Shown in pieces: positions 1 through 9,195 of a stretch of 24,619 bases of DNA. The DNA is from Syncephalis fuscata (Eukaryota; Zoopagomycota; Zoopagomycetes; Zoopagales; Piptocephalidaceae), in contig JAHLTZ010000126.1 of assembly GCA_025786725.1 (NCBI GenBank), positions 1-24,619 of the forward strand, read 5' to 3'. The position numbers and the translations under genes were made by a program. Position 1 is the first letter of the stretch. The number at the start of each line of letters is the position of its first letter. Under the pieces are notes generated by a model. It was not told the origin of the DNA, ran no database searches, and worked only from the letters and a program-made list of their open reading frames with translations.

Positions 1-452
1 TATTGAATCAAAAACAGTCCAAATTCTGTAATAAAATATAAAAGCATTTGTTGAGCTATTACAATGTTAGTGTGTATTAAATAATCAAATATGCACTTAA
101 TACTTTTATTTGCACATTTCTTGGCTTTACATTTGGAAATGTAGCAACATCATTTGTAATAGATTTAGTAATAAATTTAATATTATTATTACCAGAATTA
201 TATGAACAATTATCAAAATGTATAATATTGTACTGGGTAATCTTTACTAGGTCAGTTTTCTGTTTTTTAGCAGTCAAGACAAACTGACATTTGTTGCTGG
301 AACGGTCTTCGTAAGGCCAAACAAGCTGTAATCTTGTTGAATCGCTACTTTTCCTCTTAAAATTGCAAACGTTGACAAGTTTAAGCTTGTTAACAGCGGC
401 CCTCAGTTTTTCAATACTGTTAAATATAGCTTTTGAATAGTTTAGTAGACAT
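1..452 (-). repeat. Inverted dispersed repeat, copy 1 (partner 8742-9195)
   Basis: Base 1 pairs with base 9195 on the opposite strand. The match runs to the ATG at 452, which pairs with 8742. The only differences noticed are a 2-bp deletion near the ORF start and a TGTTCT/TGGCCT change. Homology fades immediately upstream of the ATG in both copies. On the other side it reaches the first base of the window and may continue beyond it. The near-identity implies a recent copying event. Confidence 0.85.
77..452 (-). pseudogene. Broken copy of transposase-like zinc-finger ORF
   Basis: This is the counterpart of the intact 125-codon ORF at 8742-9119. The ATG at 452 is kept, but a 2-bp deletion around codons 7-9 puts a stop in frame after ten codons. 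Beyond the deletion the original frame stays open to the stop at 77, and the last 66 residues are identical to the intact copy. The first Cys of the putative zinc-binding set has become Trp and the next Ser has become Pro (LVWPYED instead of LVCSYED). Both the frameshift and the lost metal ligand point to a dead copy. Confidence 0.65.
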
Positions 453-470
453 TTGACATATTTTTCAAAG

Positions 471-570
471 CGGTGTATTTAATAAATAAAACTTAAAAAC
501 AGTTTATTTTTATTTATTAAATTTATTATGGTAAAATTTAAAAACGGTGTATTTTCCTAATTTTCCCTAT
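471..570. repeat. AT-rich border with CGGTGTATTT motif, left
   Basis: The motif CGGTGTATTT occurs at 471-480 and again at 545-554 in A/T-rich sequence, immediately outside the channel-gene arm that starts at about 571. A similar stretch lies at 9871-9977, also immediately to the left of the other arm and in the same orientation. Both arms therefore abut the same kind of AT-rich repeat on their left side. It may be the remnant of a mobile element or a recombination junction. Confidence 0.45.
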
Positions 571-707
571 TATATAAATTCCATAAAGCATTATAGGAGA
601 GAGGGAGGAGAGAGGGAAATAATAACAATTAATACGATTACTACTATCTATCTGGGATGTATAATATTAACAAATCATCTATCCAATAAATAAATAAATC
701 ATAATTA

Positions 708-3005
708 TTATCTACTGGATCCATGTGTCATTTTATCAAGGTGTTCAATTTCTAGTAATCGTTCTGTTGCTAGAATAATCCGTTCCATATAATCGTGACA
801 ATTATGCCATACTGCTAGACGGCCAAGTGGAGTTACTTGTTGTGATAGCGTTGTGGATATGTCTGCCGAGTTGACATCGTCATTTGACTCTTCTATAATA
901 ATATGTTCACTTGATACTTTTCGTATCGCATCAGCAAATGAATACGATGGCATTAAAGCAGCCGACATTGATCCTTTGTTATTAATATTATAGTGGCTAT
1001 TATTGGAGTCATTGCTATTACTACTACTATTGTTACTACGGCTATTTGATATATCAGATGAAAACTTTGGTATATTAACGGATGCACGGGCCATGGCTTT
1101 TAGCGTACGGCGCATCTGACGTGCTGCCTCTAATACTTCGTTCATTGCTTGTTCTCGTTCTGCCGTCTTTGATGTTGCGGTTGCTTTTGTTGCTGCTTCT
1201 GCTGCTGCTTCTACATTTAGCTCTGCTTGGGATGAATTTGAGCGTTGTACTGCATCTCCTATTGATTCGTTTGAATTAGTCTCGGTCATGCGTACTTGAG
1301 CGTTATTTCTTCCGTTAGGTGCGCCACTACGTCGTAATATCTTCTCAACTCGTAGGATGTGTTGTGTGACATAGTCACTACGCATCTGAGATATGACTAA
1401 ACCACAATAGGTCATACAGGCCAGGCCAGTAATACAAAATAATATAAACATGACCTCACCAATATCAGATGTGGGTACAAAATCACCAAATCCTATAGAA
1501 TACAATAGATACATCAATAAATACTAATAAATACTATTAGTGTAACTTACCGATGGTCATGATGGTAATAGAACAAAAATAGAAACTATCCATGTAGGCC
1601 CAGTTTTCAGTGTGGGCAAATACAAATGTATGAATTACACTACAGCATAATTAATTAGTAATTGAACTAAACATATTGGTATATACAGTATACTTACATA
1701 CAAATGATTAGGCTAGATAAAGAAAAATACAGCTTTCTTACTATCTCGCTGCCTTGAATGTCGTCCTTTTCCCTTCTGGCATCGTCTACCGATCCATATA
1801 CATCAGTATAGTCTGTCGGTGCTGTTTCAAGTGGGTGGGATGTTGAATCGGTGTCATTAACCGGATCCAGTTCTCGCATGACTGCACGTTGTCGACGTTC
1901 ATAGCGACGACGACGCATTTCAGTAATACGAGTTTCTGTTTCTCGTCGAATATTGTCCAAAACCATAGTGGCAAACGAGTTGATCAGCATACCGAGTAAA
2001 GCGACGCCCATAAAGGCAAATATAATGCATACTATCTTGCTGCCTACAGATGTTGGTGCCAGATTACCAAATCCCACCGTAGACATGGTCACTGGTAGGT
2101 ACAATAGATTGTGAGTGATTGTAAAACACGCTATATGTTACAACTTACCTAGACCAAAAAATAGACTAGATAGATAGGGCCAGCCTTCCAAATACATAAA
2201 TACCATAGAACCAAGTGCCCACCAAAGAACAGTAGCAACTATTGTATTAATGAATAAACGTTCTTTATGTGACAGTCCACTGCCTATTCATTCAATAGTA
2301 TTAGCATGTATATACATATATGAGAATCAATCGCTGATGTCCATCCTACCTTTCAAATCATATCTTCGTGCGTGATAAACATCATAAACGAGAATACCAA
2401 AAACAAAGCCTGACAATGCTGTATCAGCAATGCACATAATCCATTCACTAGTATATGAGATGATTGAGTCCTGCTCTACATTAGGTATCATAAAACGGTG
2501 TGCTACAAGTGCCGCCGTACTTAGTAATACTAGGTAGTACAACATCAGGTGATTTGCTTTGGTAAATGGTACATGATTACTAACCTCGAAATCCCGAAGC
2601 TACAGTAGTAATAAGGGTCATAAGACGAGGACGGTAGAGTAGGAGACGAGCATAAAGTGCAACATTGGACATGACGGCTAAAACGAGACTAATGGCCATA
2701 AGTGTAGTGACCGCTATAGAGCATATATTAGCGAACTACTACAACAAATAATGTAAAATAGTATTGGCTCATTACTTACCGGTAGGCTTGCGTATGTCCC
2801 TAGTCAATCCACCTTTTGTTTCGCGCTCCCACTTGTCGACTACAGCAGGCACTGCCATAAGTACCGTAAATGGCATTAGAACACCTGCCAGCAGTATGTA
2901 GCGCCGTCGAGTCCGGTATTCGGGGAGATGCACGACAGTTGGTGACTGTAATGCCTGCGACGAATACGTCTCCCCATGCCGTAATTGACTAGTAAGAATG
3001 TGCAT
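708..3005 (-). CDS. TOK-type two-pore outward-rectifier K+ channel, copy A
   Basis: This is a plasma-membrane potassium channel of the fungal TOK family (eight membrane segments, two pore loops). Exons read on the minus strand: 3005-2780, 2713-2585, 2529-2350 (or from 2556), 2283-2149, 2091-1698, 1639-1551 and 1492-708. All phases fit, giving 645 aa (654 with the alternative acceptor). Visible are a first hydrophobic segment around residues 37-60, pore 1 with selectivity filter TVGFG (TMSTVGFGNLAPTS), an Arg-rich linker (MRRRRYERRQR), and pore 2 with TIGFGDF split by the last intron. A long Asn/Ser/Ala-rich cytosolic tail has no recognised domain. TOK channels carry outward K+ current and help set membrane voltage. 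The start is the ATG matching copy B; exon 1 is one codon shorter than in copy B. A TATA-like TTATATA (3231-3237) lies 226 bp upstream. No frame damage was seen. Confidence 0.88.
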
Positions 3006-3810
3006 GCTGACGCTAAAGAAAATGCATATAATTTAACAAAGAATACTGCGTAATGCAATCAGTTTAACTGAAAGGGAAATACAAAAAAGTAAAGATCCCA
3101 AAATGGTGTGTATGAGTGTGTATTTGAGTCTGTGTATTTTGCGTGTGTATTTGACTGTGTGTAGAAATGTAGAAATTGAGTGGTTGTATGAGTGTATTAG
3201 CAATAGTCGATAGCTGTTCTTGTAACTTCATTATATATTGTATCTGCCTGGCATTTGTAAACGGACCTCTAACACTCCGTTGATCCCTGATATTGTCGCG
3301 GTGACTCCTCTCTAGTTCTCTTACTTGTAATTCTAAACTATTCCCCGGCTATTTTACTTGATCATTTCATCCAATCAGCTATACGGGGATGTTAACGGAA
3401 AAATGGGATGGCATGCGGCAAATATCATACACAACTAAGGTAGAAATGGCCTTTGCTTATTGGTTACTATGTATAGACAAATAAATTAATATTAGTCCTC
3501 ATAGTTGTTATAATATTTGCTGGTTTGATATTTAATAAAATTGAGTATATACATTGTTAATGGTCAATTAAAATCGCCAAGAAATAAGGAAGATCACTTG
3601 GATGCACGGTCTAGTTGCACAACCATTTACATCATTAGTATTAGCATCATAATAAACATAGCTGGAATGGATTTATGATTAAAATCAATATATCAATGAT
3701 GCACTCCAGGCATGGATTTTCCTACGACCTGCATATGAATATATCAATAGAATGATGTTCATGGCTAAGCTAATTGCATCATCAAGTATACTAAAAGTAC
3801 GATTTCTTTA
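3006..3810 (-). promoter_or_regulatory. 5' leader and near-identical upstream flank of channel copy A
   Basis: From about 3180 to 3810 this flank matches its partner (9978-10610) with only two differences counted by eye. Closer to the ATG (3006-3180), in the part expected to be the transcribed leader, the copies differ at many sites. A TATA-like element is at 3231-3237. The leader contains TG-rich runs (3112-3171) and a pyrimidine tract followed by CAG on the coding strand, which could be a 5' UTR splice acceptor. No ORF of note. Confidence 0.5.
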
Positions 3811-3870
3811 TTATTATTGTATACATAGCAAAAGAATAGACGGTCGTTTTGCTAGCTTGTAAATGGAAAA

Positions 3871-4356
3871 TTATCCACTAATGTTAACATCGGCGCATTG
3901 TTCGTAATGCTCGATGGTGGTGACTAACTGTGCGGCGTCCCATTCCCAACGTAGTACTTTGCGTCCATTGATGTCGCTAGGAATATTGACGGTCCATGGT
4001 CCGGTTTGTCCAGGAGCAGCGCAATTATCCTTGTCAGCAATTTTTCGTGGATTGCTTAAATTTTCGTCCAAAATATAGACCGAACATTTGCCAATATGTG
4101 GTGCAGGGATTTCGAATTGCAAGGTTACAGTATGACCAATATCGGTTACGATACCGGGTGGCTCGCCACGACACAATTGGCCGCCGACATTAGGACTCTT
4201 CAGTGCGTCAACGTCACTATCCTTCTTTTCGATACCACGGGGCGGAGGATAGGACATATAGCCGTGACTGGCAACGCCAGAAATGTTAATGGCAGCCAAT
4301 GCCAAGACGCAAGCGGCCAAATAAGAGGAAATAGAGAAAGTCATTGTGATAATCAT
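3871..4356 (-). CDS. Small secreted LPMO-like protein (predicted His-brace)
   Basis: Single-exon gene of 161 aa. Residues 1-30 form a signal peptide (hydrophobic core AACVLALAAINISG, small residues VAS before the cut). Cleavage there leaves His31 as the N-terminus, followed by HGYMSYPPPRG. Mature copper-dependent lytic polysaccharide monooxygenases start with His, which with a second His binds copper; here the likely second ligand is His86 in PHIGKC, resembling the HxGxC region of the family. The C-terminal part RWEWDA...HYEQCADVNI matches the usual end of LPMO domains. Five Cys residues are seen in the mature chain. At about 131 mature residues it is shorter than most families. I cannot assign an AA family; it could be a chitin- or glucan-active enzyme or a related copper-binding non-enzyme. 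Met5 is an alternative start. It ends 60 bp from arm A and has no second copy near arm B. Confidence 0.7.
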   Translation of the reverse strand: MIITMTFSISSYLAACVLALAAINISGVASHGYMSYPPPRGIEKKDSDVDALKSPNVGGQLCRGEPPGIVTDIGHTVTLQFEIPAPHIGKCSVYILDENLSNPRKIADKDNCAAPGQTGPWTVNIPSDINGRKVLRWEWDAAQLVTTIEHYEQCADVNISG

Positions 4357-5224
4357 AAAAATTGGTAGTCAAATCGATAAACGATTGATAATAGAATATG
4401 CTGGAAAATAAAGCAAATTGCTGTAATTGGTAAAGTATTTTTTGAAATTCACTCGAATAAATCATCTCTTTTATAATTGAGGCAAACAATGCAAGAACAT
4501 TTCAAGTACAATATTAGATGAAGTATCATTTTCTACGCATATGGTTTCACGCGTAGCAGCTGACACTCCGATCAATGCAATGCTGTTTATAATGAATAAA
4601 ACTTGCTTACAGATGGTTTCATTAAACTTTCCCTGCTCTAAACCCGATATTGAAATGCCGCAATTGCTGAAAGCAGTACCGGATCCAGTGTTTTATTAGT
4701 TGTTTGATGTTGTAAATTATAAACAAAAACATATGATTTGAGATATTTTGCATAATACTAGCAATAGATTACAAATGTTGTTTTAATACTTTTTGGCAGT
4801 AAAACACTTGCCCAATATTCAGCATTATCATGTCTCTTAATCGGCTTAAAAACAAAATATCAATGTAGATAGCACTTATTCTAACGTGACATGGCATGAT
4901 TTATCAATAACAACTATTATATTTTATTATTTTGTTTGAATAACTGTCTTGTGGACCAACAACAACTAATAATGATTTTCAGACACTTAAATACTTTGTT
5001 GGCTATTTACCAATAGAATTACACTCCAGAATTCTAACTGATCTTTTTAAGTCCATAGCTTTTATTATCAACATTACTTGCATTACATGAGTTCAAAATA
5101 CACTATTACGATAGCCATCGTATTTATTTATTTCAACAGTACGCAAGAATTCAAATAATGCTTATTTTATTTATTTAAAATAAACAAGACAAAAGCTGTT
5201 TGTTGTCTACGTATAAAATGATTA
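4357..5224. other. Intergenic, no gene recognised
   Basis: 868 bp of AT-rich sequence between the start of the LPMO-like gene and the 3' end of the lectin-like gene, both on the minus strand. It must contain the promoter of the former and the 3' end signals of the latter. TTTATTTAAAATAAA-type sequence lies about 50 bp past the lectin stop (5165-5185), and a similar stretch occurs past the stop of the partner gene. No convincing ORF or RNA gene was seen. Confidence 0.5.
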
Positions 5225-5734
5225 TTATAGACTATTGGGTATAAAATATTGCCGTTCTTCCGTATGGTTACATTTTCTCACTTTAAGAGAAGAATCGCTT
5301 CGTTCCAAGCAATCGTAAGTCTTTTTTGGATCTACTGTAGACTTTGATGGAAAGATTTTCCAACGACCGTCATGACCATTTGCATTTATCTTCTCAAACT
5401 GCCATTTTTGCTCTTCTTTGCCGATTACGCAGTTGGCCACAGTCACACTCCCGCCCGAACCATATTCAAGGCACTTGCCTGTACCACTATGCTTGAGTGT
5501 GACAAACGCCGAATTTCTAGGAACTGGTGTTTTCGTCCATGTATATTTTTCTTTAGTATCAGCATGGTTTGGATACAAGTATGGAGCTTGTCCTGCTACA
5601 CCAAAATAATGGCTTTTAAACATAGAATTACCCGCATAAATTTCACCAGGTATGATCTTGATTTCTTCGCCAAGTGAAGCTGGGATGGCAGTGACCAGCA
5701 GGGCAGTAGCGACAAGAGTTGGTAAAAGTTGCAT
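5225..5734 (-). CDS. Secreted ricin-B-type beta-trefoil lectin-like protein A
   Basis: Single-exon ORF of 169 aa. Residues 1-22 are a signal peptide (MQLLPTLVATALLVTAIPAS then LG), so the product is predicted to be exported. The mature part contains two ricin-B-like repeat signatures: GKCLEY...ANC...EEQKWQFE (a QxW motif) and DCLER...RKCNH...RQYF, with four Cys in two pairs. Such domains usually bind sugars; no catalytic domain is present. The length fits a single, possibly incomplete trefoil. The start is fixed by near-identity of the leader and first 30 codons with the partner at 7220-7732, after which the proteins share only about 30% identity by eye, though the Cys positions align. Ligand unknown. 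Possible roles are recognition of a host, prey or own-wall glycan, but none is shown by the sequence. Confidence 0.75.
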   Translation of the reverse strand: MQLLPTLVATALLVTAIPASLGEEIKIIPGEIYAGNSMFKSHYFGVAGQAPYLYPNHADTKEKYTWTKTPVPRNSAFVTLKHSGTGKCLEYGSGGSVTVANCVIGKEEQKWQFEKINANGHDGRWKIFPSKSTVDPKKTYDCLERSDSSLKVRKCNHTEERQYFIPNSL

Positions 5735-5878
5735 GGTTTCTAGTAGTGACGAATAAATTGTATTGGACCTAATGATATCTCACTGAGATATTTATTGGTA
5801 AAATATGTATAGCTGAATAAATGAGTAGTTGCAATGATTAATGTTGCAAATAAGCACTTAGCTGTGGTAGTTTATATA
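5735..5878 (-). promoter_or_regulatory. Conserved TATA box and 5' leader of lectin-like gene A
   Basis: A TATATAAA box (5871-5878 on the plus strand, read on minus) is followed by a 136-nt leader up to the ATG. The same block of equal length lies upstream of the partner gene (7076-7219). About seven differences in 144 nt were counted, all transitions, six of them C-to-T or G-to-A toward this copy. Similarity drops sharply just upstream of the TATA box. Confidence 0.7.
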
Positions 5879-7075
5879 CTAGTGTCTGCAAAATAAATTT
5901 TATTCAATACACACAATAACCGGATTGCTATTGGCCATCAATGGTACACTTCAAAGTGACAATACATTATTGTGCTAATCTGACGTCTGTACTGGATTTA
6001 AATTAGGCCTATAGTTGCTTGAATTAGCATGCTTTAAAAAATTAGAGCCGACCAAATTGCTATGTATCTATACTGATTGGTTGTCAAAACAGGTAAATGA
6101 CAGCATCATAGCGATCGAAGCATTAGTACAAGGTATAGGTCTAGCCGAGGGATAAAATCAACAAAATGATCTAGAACCATTACCTGTTTTTGTTGTTGGC
6201 AATTATACCGAACCAAGGCGGCGTTCTTCACTATTATTGGTTCCGTGCAAAGGGCCCATTTTTAATGTAGCAAAAATACATTCTATTTTTGTACTTCTGC
6301 CAATTAGATCCTGATTCAATGTACATTGCTAAGGCCCATCATTGCCTTGTCGAAATTCAGCATTACTTTGAACTGTATAGATGATTTCAAGTTTTTGATC
6401 AATACACTATCAGGCTAGCAAATCATTTAATGAATTGAGTTTTGCAAGTCACAGTAAAACTAGGTTATAGAAATTACTGATTACAGCACAGTATCTAGAA
6501 ATAAACAAACTTTTATTTAGCCAATGCTACACAAATTCATACGGTTGCATAGCTGTTTTATTAAAATACTGTGTAAATGCAAAACAGCTCAGTTACCATC
6601 GGTAATCAAATATTCGATAGTGCTGTATACTGCAATGGCCTGTATAGAGATGGCTATCTATAAATACTATGCAACTGCACAGAGTACCTATAAAACGAGC
6701 TAATCTGCAAATAGCAGTGGCAGTAAAAAGATATTGCCTTTGCTGCATACTATTATGAAAAAACAAGTACTATGTCTAGACCATTTTGGTGGACATATTA
6801 TCTAAATTGGATTAGGCCTTGGATTATCTATGTAGCTATCCTATGATAGCTTTACCTGATTGACAAAAACAAGTATAAGCAATATGTTAATTTCATTGGT
6901 TATAACTAGAATATAGTCTACTGTATGCAATGCACCAGCAATTCTTGATTTTGGTACGGTCTAGAATTGGCTTGTTATAGTGCAAATGGTTTATCACAGT
7001 AACCTGCAATATTGCCGGATGGATGGCATAAAATTAATGTGAATGGTGGTGGATACTGGATATCTAAAAATTTGC
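5879..7075. other. 1.2-kb spacer between divergent lectin-like genes
   Basis: No ORF is supported. Sequence on the two sides is no longer alignable by eye beyond the TATA boxes, so the duplicated promoter cores are short or the outer parts have diverged. It contains TATA-like CTATAAATAC (about 6658) and CTATAAAACG (about 6688), several ATAGCTAT-like words and an inverted repeat at 6551-6589. Upstream regulatory sequences of both genes must lie here. Confidence 0.5.
6551..6589. repeat. 9-bp inverted repeat, 21-nt loop
   Basis: AGCTGTTTT (6551-6559) and AAAACAGCT (6581-6589) are perfect reverse complements in the spacer between the divergent lectin-like genes. It could be a dyad binding site or chance in AT-rich DNA. 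Confidence 0.35.
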
Positions 7076-7219
7076 TATATAAACTACCACAGCTAAGTGC
7101 TTATTTGCAACATTAATCATTGCAACTACTCATCTATTCAGCTATACATATTCTACCAACAAATATCTCAGTGAAATACCATTGGGTCCAATACAGTTTA
7201 TTCGTCACTACTAGAAACC
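7076..7219 (+). promoter_or_regulatory. Conserved TATA box and 5' leader of lectin-like gene B
   Basis: TATATAAA at 7076-7083 lies 137 bp before the ATG at 7220, the same spacing as in gene A. The leader is about 95% identical to that of gene A, ending in the shared CACTACTAGAAACC before the ATG. This conservation, against the diverged coding region, supports the start choice and suggests shared expression. Confidence 0.7.
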
Positions 7220-7732
7220 ATGCAACTTTTACCAACTCTGGTCGCTACTGCCCTGCTGGTCACTGCCATCCCAGCTTCACTTGGCGAAGAAATCAAGATC
7301 ATACCTGGACCGTCGACGTTTAGAAATGCCTATGTTGGTGTAAAAGACAAATCGGGTATAGAAGTACCATTTATATATTCAAATAGTAAATCTACTAAAG
7401 CTGAAACTAAATGGACAAGAACCTCAGTTTTTAAAATCGCTGGATACTATCAACTTAAATATAATTTGACAAACAAGTGTCTTAGCTATGATAAAAATAG
7501 TAATAGTTTATCTATGGTCGAATGCAATGTAAAGAGTGTACAGCAAGCATGGAATTTCTACGAGCCTACAGATGAAAGATATAAGGGATTTATTAAGCTT
7601 ATTCCACTAGATTTCGATGAAAAATACAAGAAGAATGGAGTGTGCTTGGAACAAGACAGCGAAAACTATGGGGTAAAAGAATGCGACCATAAAAATCAAG
7701 CACAATATGTTAGAGTTGAGAAACTATCGTAA
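7220..7732 (+). CDS. Secreted ricin-B-type beta-trefoil lectin-like protein B
   Basis: Single-exon ORF of 170 aa, inverted paralogue of 5225-5734. The first 30 residues (signal peptide and EEIKIIPG) are identical, and the first 90 nt differ at one base. From residue 31 the sequences part abruptly. The mature region keeps the frame of the partner's motifs: NKCLSY...VEC...QQAWNF and VCLEQ...KECDH...AQYV, so the four Cys and the QxW-like site are retained while most surface positions differ. It is richer in Lys, Asn and Tyr than partner A. Predicted to be exported and to bind a carbohydrate or other surface ligand (family knowledge); ligand not inferable. The divergence is well beyond that of the flanking DNA, suggesting fast diversification or domain replacement. 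Confidence 0.75.
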   Translation: MQLLPTLVATALLVTAIPASLGEEIKIIPGPSTFRNAYVGVKDKSGIEVPFIYSNSKSTKAETKWTRTSVFKIAGYYQLKYNLTNKCLSYDKNSNSLSMVECNVKSVQQAWNFYEPTDERYKGFIKLIPLDFDEKYKKNGVCLEQDSENYGVKECDHKNQAQYVRVEKLS

Positions 7733-8741
7733 TTATTTTTATAGATAAACCATAAATGACTTTTAACATGTTTATTTTAAATAAATAGTCAAACATTACT
7801 TAAAGCCGTGTGCGATATTGAAATAAAAAATGTAATAATTGTAATAGCGCATTATAAAACATATAATGAAAACAATACTAATAATAGAAGTTATAAATTC
7901 AACAATACCGACACGTTAAACCAAAAGAAATTTTGAAAAATACATTGTTTTAAATTATTAAATCATTAATAAAGACAGTTCATTTTCGATATTTTTATTC
8001 ATATATTTCGATATTTTATTGTATTGTTACTATTTCACCAGTATAATTGTGGTGTAAGTTGCGTTATTTACCATATTTGGTAGAAAACTTAATTAGCAAT
8101 AACTTCATCACGTGACTATTCCCATTTCCGGTAATAGTCAGGGTCCTAGTAAAAGATGGCCATTCTTTCGGTTAAGACACGGCGATCCCAACACTACAAT
8201 CGTTTCTAACTTTTGGCAAGAAACACAGCGCCTATAAATACCTGCAATTCACGGCTCCATATTACTTATTACAGTAAAACTAGCCCCATATTGCCTGAAG
8301 AAGAAATTGAACAGACAAGCCGTTCAAGTTCTTCCTTCGTAATATTCAAGACCATTTACTATAAAATGGCAACCATATTTTTAATCTTAATAAATATTAT
8401 CTTATCTTGGTTTTAAATTCTTTTTTATTTTATTTGAATTTTAAACCTTTTTGATCATTTCAGTCTTGCAGTGATTGCTAGACTGAACTGATCTTTTTAT
8501 CTGAGCTAACACTATTTTAGTCATTTATTCTACTTCTGTGGAAATTATTAATTAAAGGTTGATAATCTTTATTTATAAAAACAATTAAGTAAATCTTAGA
8601 TAACACTAATTACTAACATTATAGGTCACTCAAGACCAAGCATAATATTAGTAATCTGTTTATTATTCTACTCTTAGTAGAATAGTAACAGTATGCCACA
8701 AGTAACTGCAATAGTCTAAACGTATTTTTCAATTACATGCA
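7733..8741. other. Intergenic, no firm gene; small hairpins
   Basis: 1 kb between lectin-like gene B and the transposase-like ORF. TTTATTTTAAATAAATA about 40 bp after the lectin stop resembles the 3' flank of its partner. An open frame at 8213-8416 (67 codons) ends in a hydrophobic run (MATIFLILINIILSW) behind a TATA-like CTATAAATAC (about 8231). It could be a truncated secreted-protein start but has no support. A dyad TGACTATT/AATAGTCA lies at 8113-8140. Confidence 0.4.
8459..8487. repeat. Perfect 8-bp stem hairpin
   Basis: TTCAGTCT (8459-8466) pairs with AGACTGAA (8480-8487). Inside, after one T-T mismatch, GCA pairs with TGC around a five-base loop. The stem is not AT-only, so it stands out in this AT-rich region. 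No tRNA or known RNA fold was recognised. Confidence 0.4.
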
Positions 8742-9119
8742 ATGTCTACCAAACTATTTAGAAAAACTATATTTAACAGTATTGAAAAACTGAGGGCCGC
8801 TGTTAACAAGCTTAAACTTGTTAACGTTTGCAATTTTAAGAGGAAAAGTAGCGATTCAACAAGATTACAGCTTGTTTGTTCTTACGAAGACCGTTCCAGC
8901 AACAAATGTCAGTTTGTCTTGACTGCTAAAAAACAGAAAACTGACCTAGTAAAGATTACCCAGTACAATATTATACATTTTGATAATTGTTCATATAATT
9001 CTGGTAATAATAATATTAAATTTATTACTAAATCTATTACAAATGATGTTGCTACATTTCCAAATGTAAAGCCAAGAAATGTGCAAATAAAAGTATTAAG
9101 TGCATATTTGATTATTTAA
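8742..9119 (+). CDS. Short transposase-like zinc-finger protein (MULE/FAR1-type N-terminus)
   Basis: Intact ORF of 125 aa. It contains Cys-x9-Cys (CSYEDRSSNKC) followed after about 30 residues by His-x3-Cys (HFDNC). This arrangement resembles the WRKY/GCM-like zinc finger at the N-terminus of Mutator-like transposases and FAR1-type proteins, which bind DNA. The end (NVKPRNVQIKVLSAYLI) resembles the linker that leads into the catalytic domain of such proteins, but no catalytic domain follows: the frame stops at 9119. A pyrimidine-rich TTTTATTACAG (about 9161-9171) could be a splice acceptor, yet the sequence beyond soon meets stops in the frames I checked. It is probably a truncated element remnant rather than a host gene. 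A damaged inverted copy lies at 77-452. Family assignment is by pattern only. Confidence 0.45.
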   Translation: MSTKLFRKTIFNSIEKLRAAVNKLKLVNVCNFKRKSSDSTRLQLVCSYEDRSSNKCQFVLTAKKQKTDLVKITQYNIIHFDNCSYNSGNNNIKFITKSITNDVATFPNVKPRNVQIKVLSAYLII

Positions 9120-9195
9120 TACACACTAACATTGTAATAGCTCAACAAATGCTTTTATATTTTATTACAGAATTTGGACTGTTTTTGATTCAATA
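8742..9195 (+). repeat. Inverted dispersed repeat, copy 2 (partner 1-452)
   Basis: Reverse-complement match to 1-452, nearly base for base, starting at the ORF's ATG and running 76 bp past its stop. It ends at 9195 only because the partner reaches the window edge. In this copy the repeat lies inside the region bounded by the channel arms, while its partner lies outside them. Confidence 0.85.

Larger units (their letters stand above)
571..3810 (-). repeat. Inverted 3.24-kb arm A carrying a TOK channel gene
   Basis: Bases 571-3810 are the reverse complement of 9978-13210. Paired positions sum to 13781 at the outer end and 13788-13790 elsewhere, so net indels are only a few bases. The 5' non-coding part (3180-3810) shows two mismatches by eye and the introns none, while the exons are clearly diverged. 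The outer end carries a purine tract (595-619) in the 3' flank. The arm contains a whole gene with promoter and 3' flank. Confidence 0.93.

Noticed and set aside
1082-1279. Open frame on the strand opposite channel exon 7
   Set aside because: It is the antisense of the Ala/Thr-rich tail of the channel; its Leu-rich translation is a by-product of GCx/ACx codons.
3996-4368. Plus-strand ORFs over the LPMO-like gene
   Set aside because: Antisense shadows; the minus-strand frame has a signal peptide, N-terminal His and a conserved C-terminal motif.
8213-8416. 67-codon ORF
   Set aside because: No recognisable motif, low-complexity middle and a hydrophobic end. A TATA-like site nearby is weak evidence in AT-rich DNA.
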